64,000 nt of DNA. Source: Umbilicaria muhlenbergii. Its lineage: Eukaryota; Ascomycota; Lecanoromycetes; Umbilicariales; Umbilicariaceae. Made by a program: the position numbers and the translations under genes. The notes beneath the pieces were generated by a model, which saw only the letters and a program-made list of their open reading frames with translations, did no database searches and was not told the DNA's origin. Below, piece by piece: positions 47,977-59,729 of this stretch. Numbering within the stretch: position 1 is the first letter of the stretch; each line of letters opens with the position of its first letter. The stretch is taken from positions 4,655,818 to 4,719,817 of the forward strand of contig KK106983.1 of the NCBI GenBank assembly GCA_000611775.1, written 5' to 3'.

Positions 47977-48785
47977 TAGAGTGACCGCCGGGATGAGAGT
48001 CCCGGTCCGGGACCACGGGACGGGACGGGACGGGATGAGACACGGGATCAAACAGTAGTCCTGTCCCCTGAGACTGAGACAGAAGTCCTGTCCCGTCCCG
48101 TCCTGTGGTCCCGGCGGGATCCCGGTCACGTGACTCCTTATATATGACTGTCAGTGGTTTTGAGACACGGGAAAAGGAAAAATGGCTTTCAAAATCACTT
48201 CAATGATGGCCTCAATGACGGCCTCAAAAAACGGCTTCCAAAACGGCTTCAACGATGGCCTCAAAAAACGGCTTCCAAAACGGCTTCAATGACGGCCTTG
48301 AAAAATGGCTTCCAAAACGGCTTCAACGACGGCCATGAAAAATGGCTTCCAAAATGGCTTCAACGACGGCCATGAAAAATGGCTTCCAAAATAGCTTCAA
48401 CGACGGCCTTGAAGAACGGCCTCAAAAAACAGCTTTCAAAACAGCTTTCAAAATATGACTGAGAGTCAGTGAACTGATTGTTACATGATGTTGAGATTCA
48501 AATCAACAGTTCTAATGATTCAATGTAATGATCTATGATGAAATGTAAACTGATGACTCCTTAAATGACATCTAACTTAATGTGATACTGTATCAAGCCT
48601 CTTTAGGTTAAGCTTAAGTTATTGTCATCATGACATATCAATAGTGCTGAGACAACAGAACTATTCTCATCCTGTTCTGTCAACAAGATCAGGACTGAAC
48701 TGAAAATTCATCACTGAGATGAGACAGGACTGGGATGAGACAGGGACTAAAAATCTGATTCTGTCTCATCTCAACAGCCATCATA
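47977..48785. mobile_element. Nonautonomous hAT-type element (809 bp)
   Basis: Flanked by identical 8 bp copies of ATTAACAG (47969-47976 and 48786-48793), the length typical of hAT elements. The left end TAGAGTGACCGCCGGGATGAG and the complement of the right end (TATGATGGCTGTTGAGATGAG) align with mostly C/T or A/G differences. The uninterrupted site is visible in A1, A3 and A5. It contains a CCCGT/ACGGG-rich left arm and a 37 bp minisatellite, and has no transposase. Confidence 0.85.
48220..48441. repeat. 37-bp minisatellite (6 units)
   Basis: Units built on GGCCTCAAAAAACGGCTTCC start at 48220, 48257, 48294, 48331, 48368 and 48405. The period is not a multiple of three, so the open frame that crosses it is unlikely to be a gene. 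Confidence 0.9.
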
Positions 48786-50034
48786 ATTAACAGCATTTAA
48801 TGAGTTCATAAAGATCTTCAGGTCTGTCATCATCAGTGTTTAATTATCATTAAATGATGTTGTTCACCTTGTTCAGAAGTTCTCCTATTCAGTATGAATC
48901 AGAGAACTTATTCAGTTCAATAATATATCACTGAAAATCAGCTCAGAAGGACAGGAAGTCTTTGAATTTTTAATAAAACTTATAAAATTCATTAATGATG
49001 ATATGTTTTTGATCTGAGTCTCTGTAAATTCAGGTCAAATGTTTTATCAGTTCATTAATGTTTAAATAAGCTGTTCAAGATGCTGAATTCATTTAAGGCC
49101 TTATGTGCTTGACAGAGTCACTCTCAACTCTTGTTTTTATGTATGTTATTTTTATCTGTTTGATGAGGTATTATCTGTTCATTGTTAATAAGTAGTTTCT
49201 GATCTTCATTACTCATTCATCATATTTCAAATGATCACTGAAGAATATTAGTGAATCAGGAAGCTTTGATAATCTTAATAATTTTTCAACTGTGAGTTGA
49301 GGAAAATCTGATCAGAGGATGCTTGTGGCTGTGATTTTTTGTTCAAGGTATGTTATCACATCAACTTGTTTAATAACTTTTTTCTTCAGTTTCTTGTTCT
49401 TATCTTTCATTCTTTCATAGTTCACTCATAGTTCTTCATGTGCCTTTATAACAGTGTTGATTTCATTCAGGGACTGCTCATGACTGATGATTAATTGTCA
49501 GAGAGCAGTCATTGCTTCAGAGGAATGTTCTTGTAAAAGATTGATCAGGATCTCTGCAGTTGAGGTGATTAAAATCTGATTAATCAGGTTTTCATTCAAG
49601 GTGAGTCATTCATCATTCACAGAAGTCAATAAAAACTCTTTAATTCATGAGTAAACTTCACTATTAGTTTCTCTGATCATCATGATTGATTTTAAATTCT
49701 GATTCTGATTCTGATTCTGATTCTGATTCAACTTTGATGTCAATCAGATTCAGAATTCATTCAGGATGTCTTGCAGCAGGAGATAAAAAAAGAGATTAAA
49801 ATAATGTTAAAACTATGCAAATTATGAATTAATGCATGTGTTTTAACAGCTGACATTTAGCTACAGAGAAGAATTCTAATCTAAGAAGCAAAAGAGAGAA
49901 AGAGTATGAAGATTAAAGTTTTTATATGCATGTTAAATTCATTAATCTAATCACTGCTAACCTGTTTAGTCATTCAGTTCAGTATATCATTCAGATCATT
50001 CAGTTCAGTTTAATGTTCAAATGTAAACCTGACA

Positions 50035-53000
50035 GTTGCAAAAACTTAAAAATGTTTATAACTGTTTTAAATTAATTAGTACCTCTCAAGTTTTAATGAC
50101 TGTGATCTTTTCAGAGTTCACTCAGATGTCATGATGTTTTATGATCAGTTTTAAGTATTGAGTTTCAATCTTGTGAAATTTACACTTCTTGATTTCAGTC
50201 TGTAAATTTGCCTTTCTCAGTCATTCTAGAATGATTCAAACATGAGTTTAATATTTAAACAGAGACTCTGAATAAATCAGGATATCATTTAAATATGTTG
50301 TATAATATGTGTTCAATAGATTAAATAATACATTGTTAATAAAGTGCTGAAAGATGACTGATTCATTAATGAGTTTGAAAGACAAGATCTTATATTTGTA
50401 AAAATCATGTCTTATTTAAAAGATTGTCAAGTCTTCAGATTCAAGATTCATTTATATGCAGTGAAATGCCTGTTGTATATTAATCTTGATGAAGTATTTT
50501 GTCTTTAAAATCTGAGTCAGGGTTTCCTCAATCAAAGGTAATGAGTATCAGTCTTTTTTCATAATTGAATTCAACTTTCAGTAGTTGATGCACAGTCATA
50601 AAAACCTGTCTTTCTTTTGTATAAACAGGATCAGTGAGGCTACTGATGATTAACTGACTTTAATAAAACTTTTTTACTAGTTATCTTCTATGTAGTTCTT
50701 CACTGCTATTAGTTCTTCATGTAACATATTGTAAAGAGGTGTGTATTTTAGCTTTTGCTTACTTTTTAAGACAATCTTGTGATCATAGAGTTAATGTAAA
50801 GAGAGTTTATTTGCAGCCTTTTTAGAAAAGACATCAATCAGGTTATGATATTCAAAAGAGAAAATCACCTTGATATTTAATTCATTTAACTTTAATTCAA
50901 GGTTCAATGCTTCCTCAATTTGTTGAATAAAGATAATAAAGATCTCATTGCCTTCCTTCATATTCAATGTGAACAGTATCACATCAATCATCTTGATATT
51001 AACTGCATGTGAGGGGTTATTACTCTTTGATGCAGAGGCTGATTCAGAATCTGTTTTTGTGATGAATTTCTTCAAGATCTGATAAAGTTTCAGCAGTTCA
51101 GTTCAATTATTTAATTCAGGTTCAATCATTTGATCTGTTCATTTATTCAGTGTTCAGTTGTTCAGTTCAGTTTATTTGTTCAGTTCAGTTCATTCATTCA
51201 GTTCAATTTGTTCATTTAATGAGAAAATCACTACCTGGTTCACAGGGTTAATTAAAATTCAGATGTGATTCATTCAAGAGAGTCTCAATATAATGTTGAG
51301 ATTTTTCATGTTTATAATCATCATGAGGGTGAGTCACTGAGAATGATCACAGATCTTCATAATTGAATAAATCACATGTGTAACTCATCTCACTGTCTTT
51401 TTCTGAAAATCATGTAAAGTTCAGGGCTTCAGCAGTGATACTGCTTTAATTTCAGATCATTCAATTAAAGTCTTTATTAAATCAACATTAATGAATGCAT
51501 ATCTGATTAACTCAGTATCAAGTAAAGCCTTGACTCATAACTTGACCTCATTCAAAGTGAGCTTGCAATTCACTTTAAATGATGTTCAGGTGAACAGAAT
51601 GTCTTCATTAATCATCAACATTAATATCACAAGAAGATTATCATCATTCTTTATCATGACTTTAATAAAGAAACATCTTTTCCTGAGTTTAATTCAAAAT
51701 CAGAATCAGAATTAAATATGATTCATTGCACATGTTTTAATGTTGAAGTCTCTTTCTTTTTGTCCTTGTTTAAGCAATTTAAGGCAAGATGTCTTTATTC
51801 ATTATATTTAAAACATCATTCTTTCTTCATCTGTTGTTATTTGATGACGTCTGAGTGTGACATTCAGTTCAGTATTCAGGGAACTGACTCAGTGATCATT
51901 CAAGTAGTTGATTTTAAAGTTTTAATAAAATATTCAATCCTTGTATGAGTTTGACTTGTGAAGAGAAGTATTTAATTCAGTTGAAGTTTAATGATCTTCT
52001 TTGCATCAAGCAGTCATAAGGTCTGATTGATTCACTGACAGCATTTGATGAGTTCATAAAGATCTTCAGGTCTGTCATCATCAATGTTTAATTATCATTA
52101 AATGATGTTATTAACCTTGTTCAGAAGTTCTCCTATTCAATATGAATTAAAAAACTCATTCAGTTCAGTAACATATCACTGAAAATCAGCTCAGAAGGAC
52201 AGGAAGTCTTTAAATTATTAATAAAGTTTACAGAATTTATTAATGATGATACATTTTCAATCTGAGTCTCTGTAAATTCAGGTTAAATGTTTTAGCAGTT
52301 TAATAACATTTAAATAAGCTGTTCAGAATGCTGAATTCATTTGAGGCTTTATGTATTTAACAGAGTCACTCTCAACTTTTATCTTCACATATGTTATTTT
52401 CATCTGCTCAGTGAGGTATTATTTATTTATTATTAATAAATAGTTTCTGATCTTCACTACTCATTCATCATATTTCAAACAATCATTGAAGAACATCAGT
52501 GAATTAAAAAGCTTTAATAATCTGAATGATTCTTCAATTATAAATTAAGGAGAATCAGGTCAGAGGGTGCTTATATAAATAATTATGATTTGTTGTTCAA
52601 GGTATGTTATCACATCAGCTTATTCAGTAACTTTCTTCTTTAATTTCCTGTTTTTATTCTTTATTTTTTCATAATCTGCTTGTAGTTCTTCATGTGCCTT
52701 TATAATGATGTCAATTTCATTCAAAGACTGCTCATGATCAGTGATCAATTGTCAGAGAGCAGTCATTACTTTGAAGAAATGTTCTTATAAGAGATTAATC
52801 AAGATCTCTGCAGTTGAAGCAGTCAGAATCTGATTGATCAGGTTTTCATTCAGAATGAATTGTTCATCATTTGCAGAAATCAACAAAGACTCTTTAATTC
52901 ATAAGTAAACTTCACTACTGATTTCTCTGATCATCATGATTGATTTTTAATTCAAGTTTTAATTCAGGTTTTAATTCTGATTCTGATGTGTTGATCATCT

Positions 53001-53296
53001 GACTTCAGTGTCAATTTGATTCAGAATTCATTCAGGATGCCTTGTAGCAGGAGATAAAAGAAGAGATTAAAATAATATCAAGATTATGCAGATTATGAAT
53101 TAATGCATGTGTTTTAATGACTGATATTTAGCTACAGAGAAGAATTTTAGTCTAAGGAGCAAAAGGAGGAAAGAGCACAAAAGTTAAAGTCTTTATGTGT
53201 GCATTAAGCTCACTAATTTAATCACTGCTAACTCATTCAGTCATTCAGTTCATTACAATATTCAGTTCAGTAACACGTTCAGGCGTAAACCTGACA
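50035..53296 (-). mobile_element. Ty3-type retrotransposon A5 (5' part only)
   Basis: The 5' LTR is 53076-53296. The internal region covers gag, protease and the first part of the reverse transcriptase (YHNLIDVFSKKAANKLSLH near 50791-50870). It is cut at 50035 by the 5' LTR end of A4, so A4 probably inserted into A5. The remaining A5 sequence (RNase H, integrase, 3' LTR) is not found to the left. Confidence 0.8.
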
Positions 53297-54780
53297 ATGT
53301 GCTTTTAAAATAAATATGAAATACATTTTTAATATGATTAAAAACATCTGCAATTGATGATGTGAACATCTAAGCACTGAGATTATATATATGCTTTGTT
53401 TAATTAAATATTATGAATAAAACACCTTGTTGAATAATCTTGTTAATAATGATAATAATGATGAGGAAGTCAGTGTCTTTAAAATTTAAAGTTAAAAAGT
53501 CTTTATTCTAAATGAGTTAATTATAACAGATGATGAAAAGACTTATGAGTTTATAAAAATATTTCAACTACAGAAGCTTGCCTCTGTTAAATATAAAACA
53601 ATAACAATAAACAATGACAGTCATAATGAGTCTGACATAAATACTTTAAATGATATAAAAGTAAATAAACTTGCTGATATGCATCAGATGAGGATGAAAA
53701 TGAGGTAAAGTAATAATTTAAACATCTTTATTATGATTAAAAATATATCAAAGGATAGTGAGCAAGATGATTTTAATATATTTTTATTATTTAATAACCT
53801 GATCACCTTTCTCACTTCAGCATGAATGACTGAAGCTCAGAGAAGATCAACTACAATTAATTAAAATAAACAACTTATGAATTCAACATATGAATAATAT
53901 ATTATTATTAATATCAGTCAATCAGTATTGCTGTCTGCAGATTAATATCAAGTTGTGTTACAGAATCAATTATAAATATAAATTGTAAAGTTAAAATAAA
54001 TATACAGTTATCATAAATTTTAAATAAATATTACTTTTGAGCATTACCTTTGAGCATTATCTTTTTAGCATATCATGTTTTTCTTCATGTTTACACAGTG
54101 CTCTCAGTGTATAATATTAATCTTTACAGATTAATAATTTAATTAAAAATTTGTAAAAGTATTCAATTATCACAGTACTTGTCTTTAATAATAACATAAT
54201 GCAAAGCTGTGATAACATGAGAAGAAAAGTGATGTTATTATTAATATTAACTTTACTGTTATTATAATAATTAAGCAAATTTAACTGTATATGATTAATT
54301 CAATATTCAAGTGAGTACCTCAGAGTTGACTTGATTAATCACTGAATATCAAGTCTGTGAAGGAATTGAACTTATAAATTAAGTCTTTAATCATAAACCT
54401 GACCTGACCTGACTCAAATGACAGTTTAATTATATTATTGTATTTTCAGCAGTTAATAAATGAAGAAATTTTTTAAAAAATCTTTAAATTCTTCTTCACT
54501 TTATATTAATATGATATAAACATAAAATGCTGAATATTTTTCACTGTATATTAATATAGTTTAAATTTATTAACTGTAACTTTTTTTAAATAATTCAATG
54601 AGTTTTTATAAATAACATGTTTATTTTATATTATATGATTACATAGTTTTATATTTTCAATAATTTATTATATTTATTTGAAGTTAATTTCTTGATATCA
54701 GTAGGCTTTATATTTTTTAGGAATAAAAATGATTATAAAATTCAGTGTTAACCCTGAGGGCAATGAACACTTACATGTTT
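53297..54780. other. Very AT-rich stretch without recognised genes
   Basis: No open frame of note and no match that I can see to families A to D. GC content falls further toward 54700 (runs of ATTTATT, TTTTAT). It is probably decayed repeat sequence at the edge of the AT-rich compartment. Confidence 0.5.
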
Positions 54781-55167
54781 GTGTAATAAGCATTGTCTTT
54801 GATTACAGATATCGATGAGCCTTTAACAGAGGCTTCAATTATTTAAGGGGATTGGGGGGGGGGGGCCTGGGGGGTTAGTTAATGTAATGATCAGGGGTGG
54901 TAGTGTGGTTGTTCTTATCGATAAGATGTAGCCCTGACTTTGAGGGAGAGCGACACATAACATCAGAATCACATCATTGCTAATACTCCTTCATGCACAT
55001 ATGATCAATGAGTGTATGTATCTGCTCACGACCAGGTCTCCTTGTTGAATTGTTCATGCTCAATGTCTTCAACTAGCAACCATGTTCAAGGCTGCTCCTT
55101 AATCCAGCAGCTGACTCCAGCCAGTCTGGTACTGTAGCGGTCTGGTATCGCTGAACACTGTAGCACG
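54781..55167. promoter_or_regulatory. Compartment boundary and upstream region of the helicase gene
   Basis: Composition switches to balanced within about 100 bp around a run of 11 Gs at 54852-54862. The remaining 300 bp is the only space for the promoter and 5' untranslated region of the gene that starts at 55168. No TATA box stands out. Confidence 0.4.
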
Positions 55168-58100
55168 ATGCATGTTTCGAATCTTATTGCTCATGCTCAG
55201 GGTAAGGCTTTGTAATATAGCTATTAGACTATGTTTGTGCTAATATCTCAACTAGAGCTTGTGCCACAAAGTCTACTCACTCTCTTCCAGACGAAGGAGT
55301 GTGCCCACCCGGATGTACAAGTTGAACCCCCGAGAAAGCGCCAGAAAGTCAACCGTTCGAGAGCCAGCATAAGCGTCCTTCCTGTTGACTATGATGGGCA
55401 GAAATACCTGACACTCACCGGAGTGGATATTGATCTGGTACGAAAGGCTCATCGTTCAATCGAATCAGAGCTGACTATACGCTATAGATCTTCACGAGCA
55501 ACGACTCAGGACAATCACGTTCCCATGCCGCCCAACCCGAAGATAATCCGTGGTGGCCTGTACTGCTTGAAAAGTTTGAAGAGGTCAGGAGTGGCAAGTT
55601 TCAAATTACTGTGGCTACGATGCATCACGATAAGATATTCGACATTCCCGTCATTTCAACACCATCGGTACAGATACTAGACGACCTGCAGAGAGCGATA
55701 CGCCTTGGGTCATCAACGAAATACGGCAACGCTAGAGTAAGCTTTGCTATCGCTGCCGTTTCGCAGAAGGGGCATCAGTCGCCACCTAATAGATTCAGGC
55801 TGAGGACCAGGATCTTGTGGAAAAACTCAACCAGTCTTATGCATGGTCATGTAGACAAAGGTGACAGCACACTTGCATTTTATGCGCCGCAGGAAGAATG
55901 GAAGTCGTGGGGATCATGGTCTCCACAAGATTTCTATGGCAGTGTTCATGTACCCGATAAAAGTAGCACGCCTGGAGAAGGCATACAGGACGGCCGGCTG
56001 GTGTGTGAGCTGTATCCATTTCAAAGAAGAGCTCTGCGATGGATGCTGCAACGAGAGGGAGTTGACTACTCTGGGGACAGGCTACTACTCTACAATGACG
56101 AGCATGACCCCTCTGTCAACGATAATCTCCCCCATGGATTCTATCACACCACCGATGCTGATGGCAGAGACTGTTTCGTGAGCCAACTTCTTGGCATGGT
56201 GACCACGGACCGAAGACTCCTTCGGAAAGCAGGCGCAAACCTAAGAGGGGGATTACTCGCTGAAGAGATGGGGCTTGGGAAGACTGTCGAATTGATTGCT
56301 CTGATTTGTTTGCATACCCAGTCAACGCCCCTGAACCATGGGCGTATCTCAAAGAGTCACGCCCGCAGATCTCCTGCAACACTCATTATCACGCCCCATT
56401 CGATTTTAGAACAGTGGAAAAACGAACTTCAAGCTCTGGCACCGACATTGAGAGTATTTTGTTACGACGGCGTGCGGAAAGAGGCAAACAGGCTCAGTGA
56501 CAATGAGTTGTTGAGTCAGCTGCAAGCACAAGACGTAGTATTGACAACGTACAATGTGCTAGCTAGTGAAATTCATTTTGCGGGCAGTACTCCGGACCGC
56601 GACCTCCGTTATGGAAAGAAATACCACCGGAGACGATCACCCTTGATACAATTGTTATGGTGGCGTGTGGTTTTGGATGAGGCGCAAATGATTGAGAATT
56701 CGGTGAGCAATCCAGCAAAGGTAGCGCAACTCATCCCAAGGGAGAATGCGTGGGCTGTATCAGGGACTCCGTTGCGGAAAGACGTCAAGGATTTGCTAGG
56801 GCTTCTTATTTTTCTGCGCCTTGAGCCATATGGCCACTCATCATCTCTCTGGGACCATCTTGTTACCAGGTATAGAACCACACTGCAGCAGATTTTCGGG
56901 AACATAGCTCTGCGCCATACAAAGGAACAAATTCGGGATGATATACGGTTGCCGCCCCAAAAGCGTGTTGTAATCACCGTCCCCTTTACGCCAGTCGAAG
57001 AGCAGCACTACACTCACATATTCCAACAAATGTGCGATGATTGCGGCTTAGATTTCGATGGGGCTCCCCTTACCGAATCCTGGGACCCTGATTCCGCGTC
57101 CGTTATTGAGAAGATGAGGAACTACTTAGTAAGGTTGAGACAGACATGTTTGCACCCAGAAGTCGGCGGCCGCAATCGACGAGCTTTGGGCCATGGTGAT
57201 GGGCCTCTGCGGACAGTGGAGGAAGTCCTCGAGGTGATGATCGACCAGAACGAGACTGCCATTCGCACGGAAGAGCGTGCATTACTCTTGTCAAAGGTCA
57301 GAAGGGGCCAGATTCTCGAGCATGCTGAACAGAGTCAGGAAGCGCTACACATCTGGCTGCAAGCTCTTGAAGAATCAAAGTCGATCGTGGAAGACTGCAG
57401 ACTGCAGCTCAAAACCCACCTAGAACGAACGGAGCTGACCAACACTAACGGTGAGGGTTCAGAAGAGCCTGTAGCGGAAAGCGCCGCCAACTCTCGTAGC
57501 GGGCCACATCGTCAGAGGCTTCGAGCAGCGCTTGAGATTGAACACACTTGCACATTCTTCACAGCCAATGCCTACTACCAGATAAAGACCGACAAAACTC
57601 TGACCCAAGCAGATTCAGAGCAATTTCGCAAGCTAGAGAAGGCTGAAGAAGAAGCCTATGAAAGATCAAAGATGCTAAGAAAAGAGATTCTCTCTGAGAC
57701 ACATGACAAAGCGGAAGGTTTTATGGCAACCATCAAAGCGAGAGCACAAGAACAATCGTTCGTTGAAGTGCCCGAATCGAAAATCCCAAACAGCGGAGGA
57801 GGCATCGAGTCTCGTGGAATTTTAGAGAGCCTTGAAGACCTGTGTAGTGTTCTCAACCGTCAGGCAAATCAGTTGGACAAGTGGCGAGAAAAGACGATAA
57901 AACTCCTGTTGCAACCGTTGGTGGACGAGGAGGAGACAGATCTGCAAGGAGATGAGTATGAGGCATCGACCAAGCAGCAAGATGAAATTTATGTGTACAT
58001 GGAGGTCCTCCGGGCCATGGTGGCAGATCGCCACGATGTCCTCACGGGCCAGCGCAATACTCTCATCGACCACGAGATGAGATCTGCTCAGCGACAGGCC

Positions 58101-59729
58101 ATGGAGGGGGCGGGGCACTCCCCAGAACTATCCAAGAGTTTAATAGCCATTCGTAATACTCTGAAGCCCTCTGAGCGTTCAGGATCAATAAGAGGAACAA
58201 TCACAGAGCTCCGCGCACTCAAGGCTACTCTCCGTGTGCAAGAGGAAAAGCCGAATAGTCGTGCAGTTGTGGAGATTGCCATGGTTGATCGTACACTCGA
58301 AATACTGTATCGTAACGCCGCAGAACAAAATAAAGCTGTGACGGGTCTGGAGCGGGAAATCGAGCTGCTGAAAGACACGATGAACGCTCGTCTGGAATTT
58401 TACAGGCAGTTACAGCAGATATCTGACACTGTTGCGCCTTACGAAGAAAACCTTGGCAAGGAAGTACGTGACAGAGCTCTATCCAGTATGAAGGGAACTG
58501 AAGCCAAGCTGGAAGCTCGCATCGCCACGCTCAAGGCGAAAGGTCGCTACCTCGAGCACCTCCGAGACGAGTCCACAGCCAATGGAGCTCAGCACATGTG
58601 TATCATCTGTCAGCAACCATTCGAAGTCGGAGCCCTTACCTCATGCGGCCACTCCTATTGCAAGGAGTGCCTCCGTCTCTGGTGGAGTGCTCATAGGAAT
58701 TGTCCGACATGCAAGAAGCATTTATCCCGGAATGATTTTCACCAGATAACGTACGTGGAGTGACTTTTAGTTTGGTATATAACATAACTAATGTTTTGCT
58801 AGTTACAAGCCGCAGGAGTTGATGGTGCAGGAGGAAGCTCAAACAAAAGGGTCGGAGGTCAACATGAACGCTTCTTCCATCTCCATCTATTCGGGCATCA
58901 GCAATGCTGTATTGAACCAAATAAAGAACGTGGAAGTTGAGGGCTCCTTCGGCACCAAGATCGACACTCTGGCTCGTCACATCCTATTCCTCCGTGAGAA
59001 CGACCCGGGTGCGAAGTCTGTTGTCTTTTCACAGTTTCGAGATTTCTTGGACGTACTTGGAAGAGCTTTCGCCCAGTTTAAAATCGGATTCACAGGAATT
59101 GACAGAAAAGGCGGCGTGGAAAAATTCAAGAGCGATCCAAGTGTTGGTGAAGCCCTGCATCACTCTCCCCTTGCGTCATCTTCAAGAAACTTCGACTAAT
59201 GACTACGCAGATTGAATGCTTCTTCCTCCATGCCAAAGCCCATTCGTCGGGACTCAATCTGGTCAATGCGACGCATGTATTCTTGTGCGAGCCATTGATC
59301 AACACGGCTATTGAGCTCCAGGCCATTGCTCGCGTGCACCGAATCGGGCAGCATCATGCCACCACAGTGTGGATGTATCTGGTTGAGGACACGGTGGAAA
59401 AATCCATCTACGACATCTCGGTATCACGGCGCATGTCCCACATGGGCGGGGAACGAGGATCGGCAGCAGCGACGGGCGACTCCCATCGTGCAGAACTCAA
59501 CGAAAGTGCGATCGAGGCGGCCAACTCGCAGGAGCTGCAGCAAGCTCCGCTGGCGAAGTTGCTGAGCAAAGGACCCGGGGGTGGCGAGCTGGTTGACAAG
59601 GACGACCTGTGGAATTGTTTGTTTCAAAAGGGACGGGAGGCACGACGGCACGTTCCGCTGGTTGCTGAGCGAGAAGTGGCGCGACATCTGGGCGCATCCG
59701 CAGGCGAAGCGCGGCGAGAGGTCTTTTAG
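55168..59729 (+). CDS. IRC20: SNF2-family helicase with embedded RING finger (Irc20/SHPRH type)
   Basis: Proposed exons are 55168-55201, 55256-55437, 55488-58750, 58803-59142 and 59211-59729 (1445 residues; the frame closes). Introns are 50-68 bp with CTAAT or CTGAC branch sites. The last donor, GTTGGT, is weak but restores DPS-IECFFLHAKAHSSGLN. Start is uncertain: an in-frame ATG at 55231 is an alternative. Domains: SNF2 N-lobe with LYPFQRRALRWML (about 245), Walker A EEMGLGKT (about 331-338), LDEAQ box (about 469) and SGTP; a long coiled-coil insertion; a C3HC4 RING (CIICQQPF ... CGHSYCKECL ... CPTC, about 1109-1147); helicase C-lobe with VVFSQFRDFL (about 1232) and ARVHRIGQ (about 1313). 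Family knowledge: nuclear DNA translocase and ubiquitin E3, linked to PCNA polyubiquitination and damage tolerance in SHPRH and to recombination in yeast Irc20. The RING wording (GALTSCGHSYCKECL ... HRNCPTCK) fits Irc20 best. Rad5 is excluded by the large insertion and the lack of a HIRAN domain. Confidence 0.88.

Larger units (their letters stand above)
44173..50034 (-). mobile_element. Ty3-type retrotransposon A4 (3' end lost)
   Basis: The 5' LTR is 49805-50034. The internal region runs down to 44173, where the B2 terminal repeat cuts it inside the integrase. The reverse-transcriptase block at 46155-46358 reads FQTRHDFYKYKILPFRLIN and TYLNNILIYSEF, that is, YLDD changed to YLNN. Five ATTCTG units lie at 49696-49725. 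A hAT-type element is inserted at 47977-48785 between the protease and gag regions. Confidence 0.85.

Noticed and set aside
47977-48130. ACGGG/CCCGT runs as interstitial telomere repeats
   Set aside because: They do not match the fungal telomere unit TTAGGG and belong to the terminal arm of the hAT-type element.
48154-48375. 73-codon open frame rich in Lys/Arg/Trp
   Set aside because: It crosses a 37 bp tandem repeat whose period is not a multiple of three, and lies in a nonautonomous transposon.
55438-55680. Continuation of the first helicase-gene frame to its stop at 55680
   Set aside because: The alternate frame from 55488 gives NPWWPVLLEKFEEV, continuous with the main helicase exon, and a 50 bp intron with a CTGAC branch site closes the frame.
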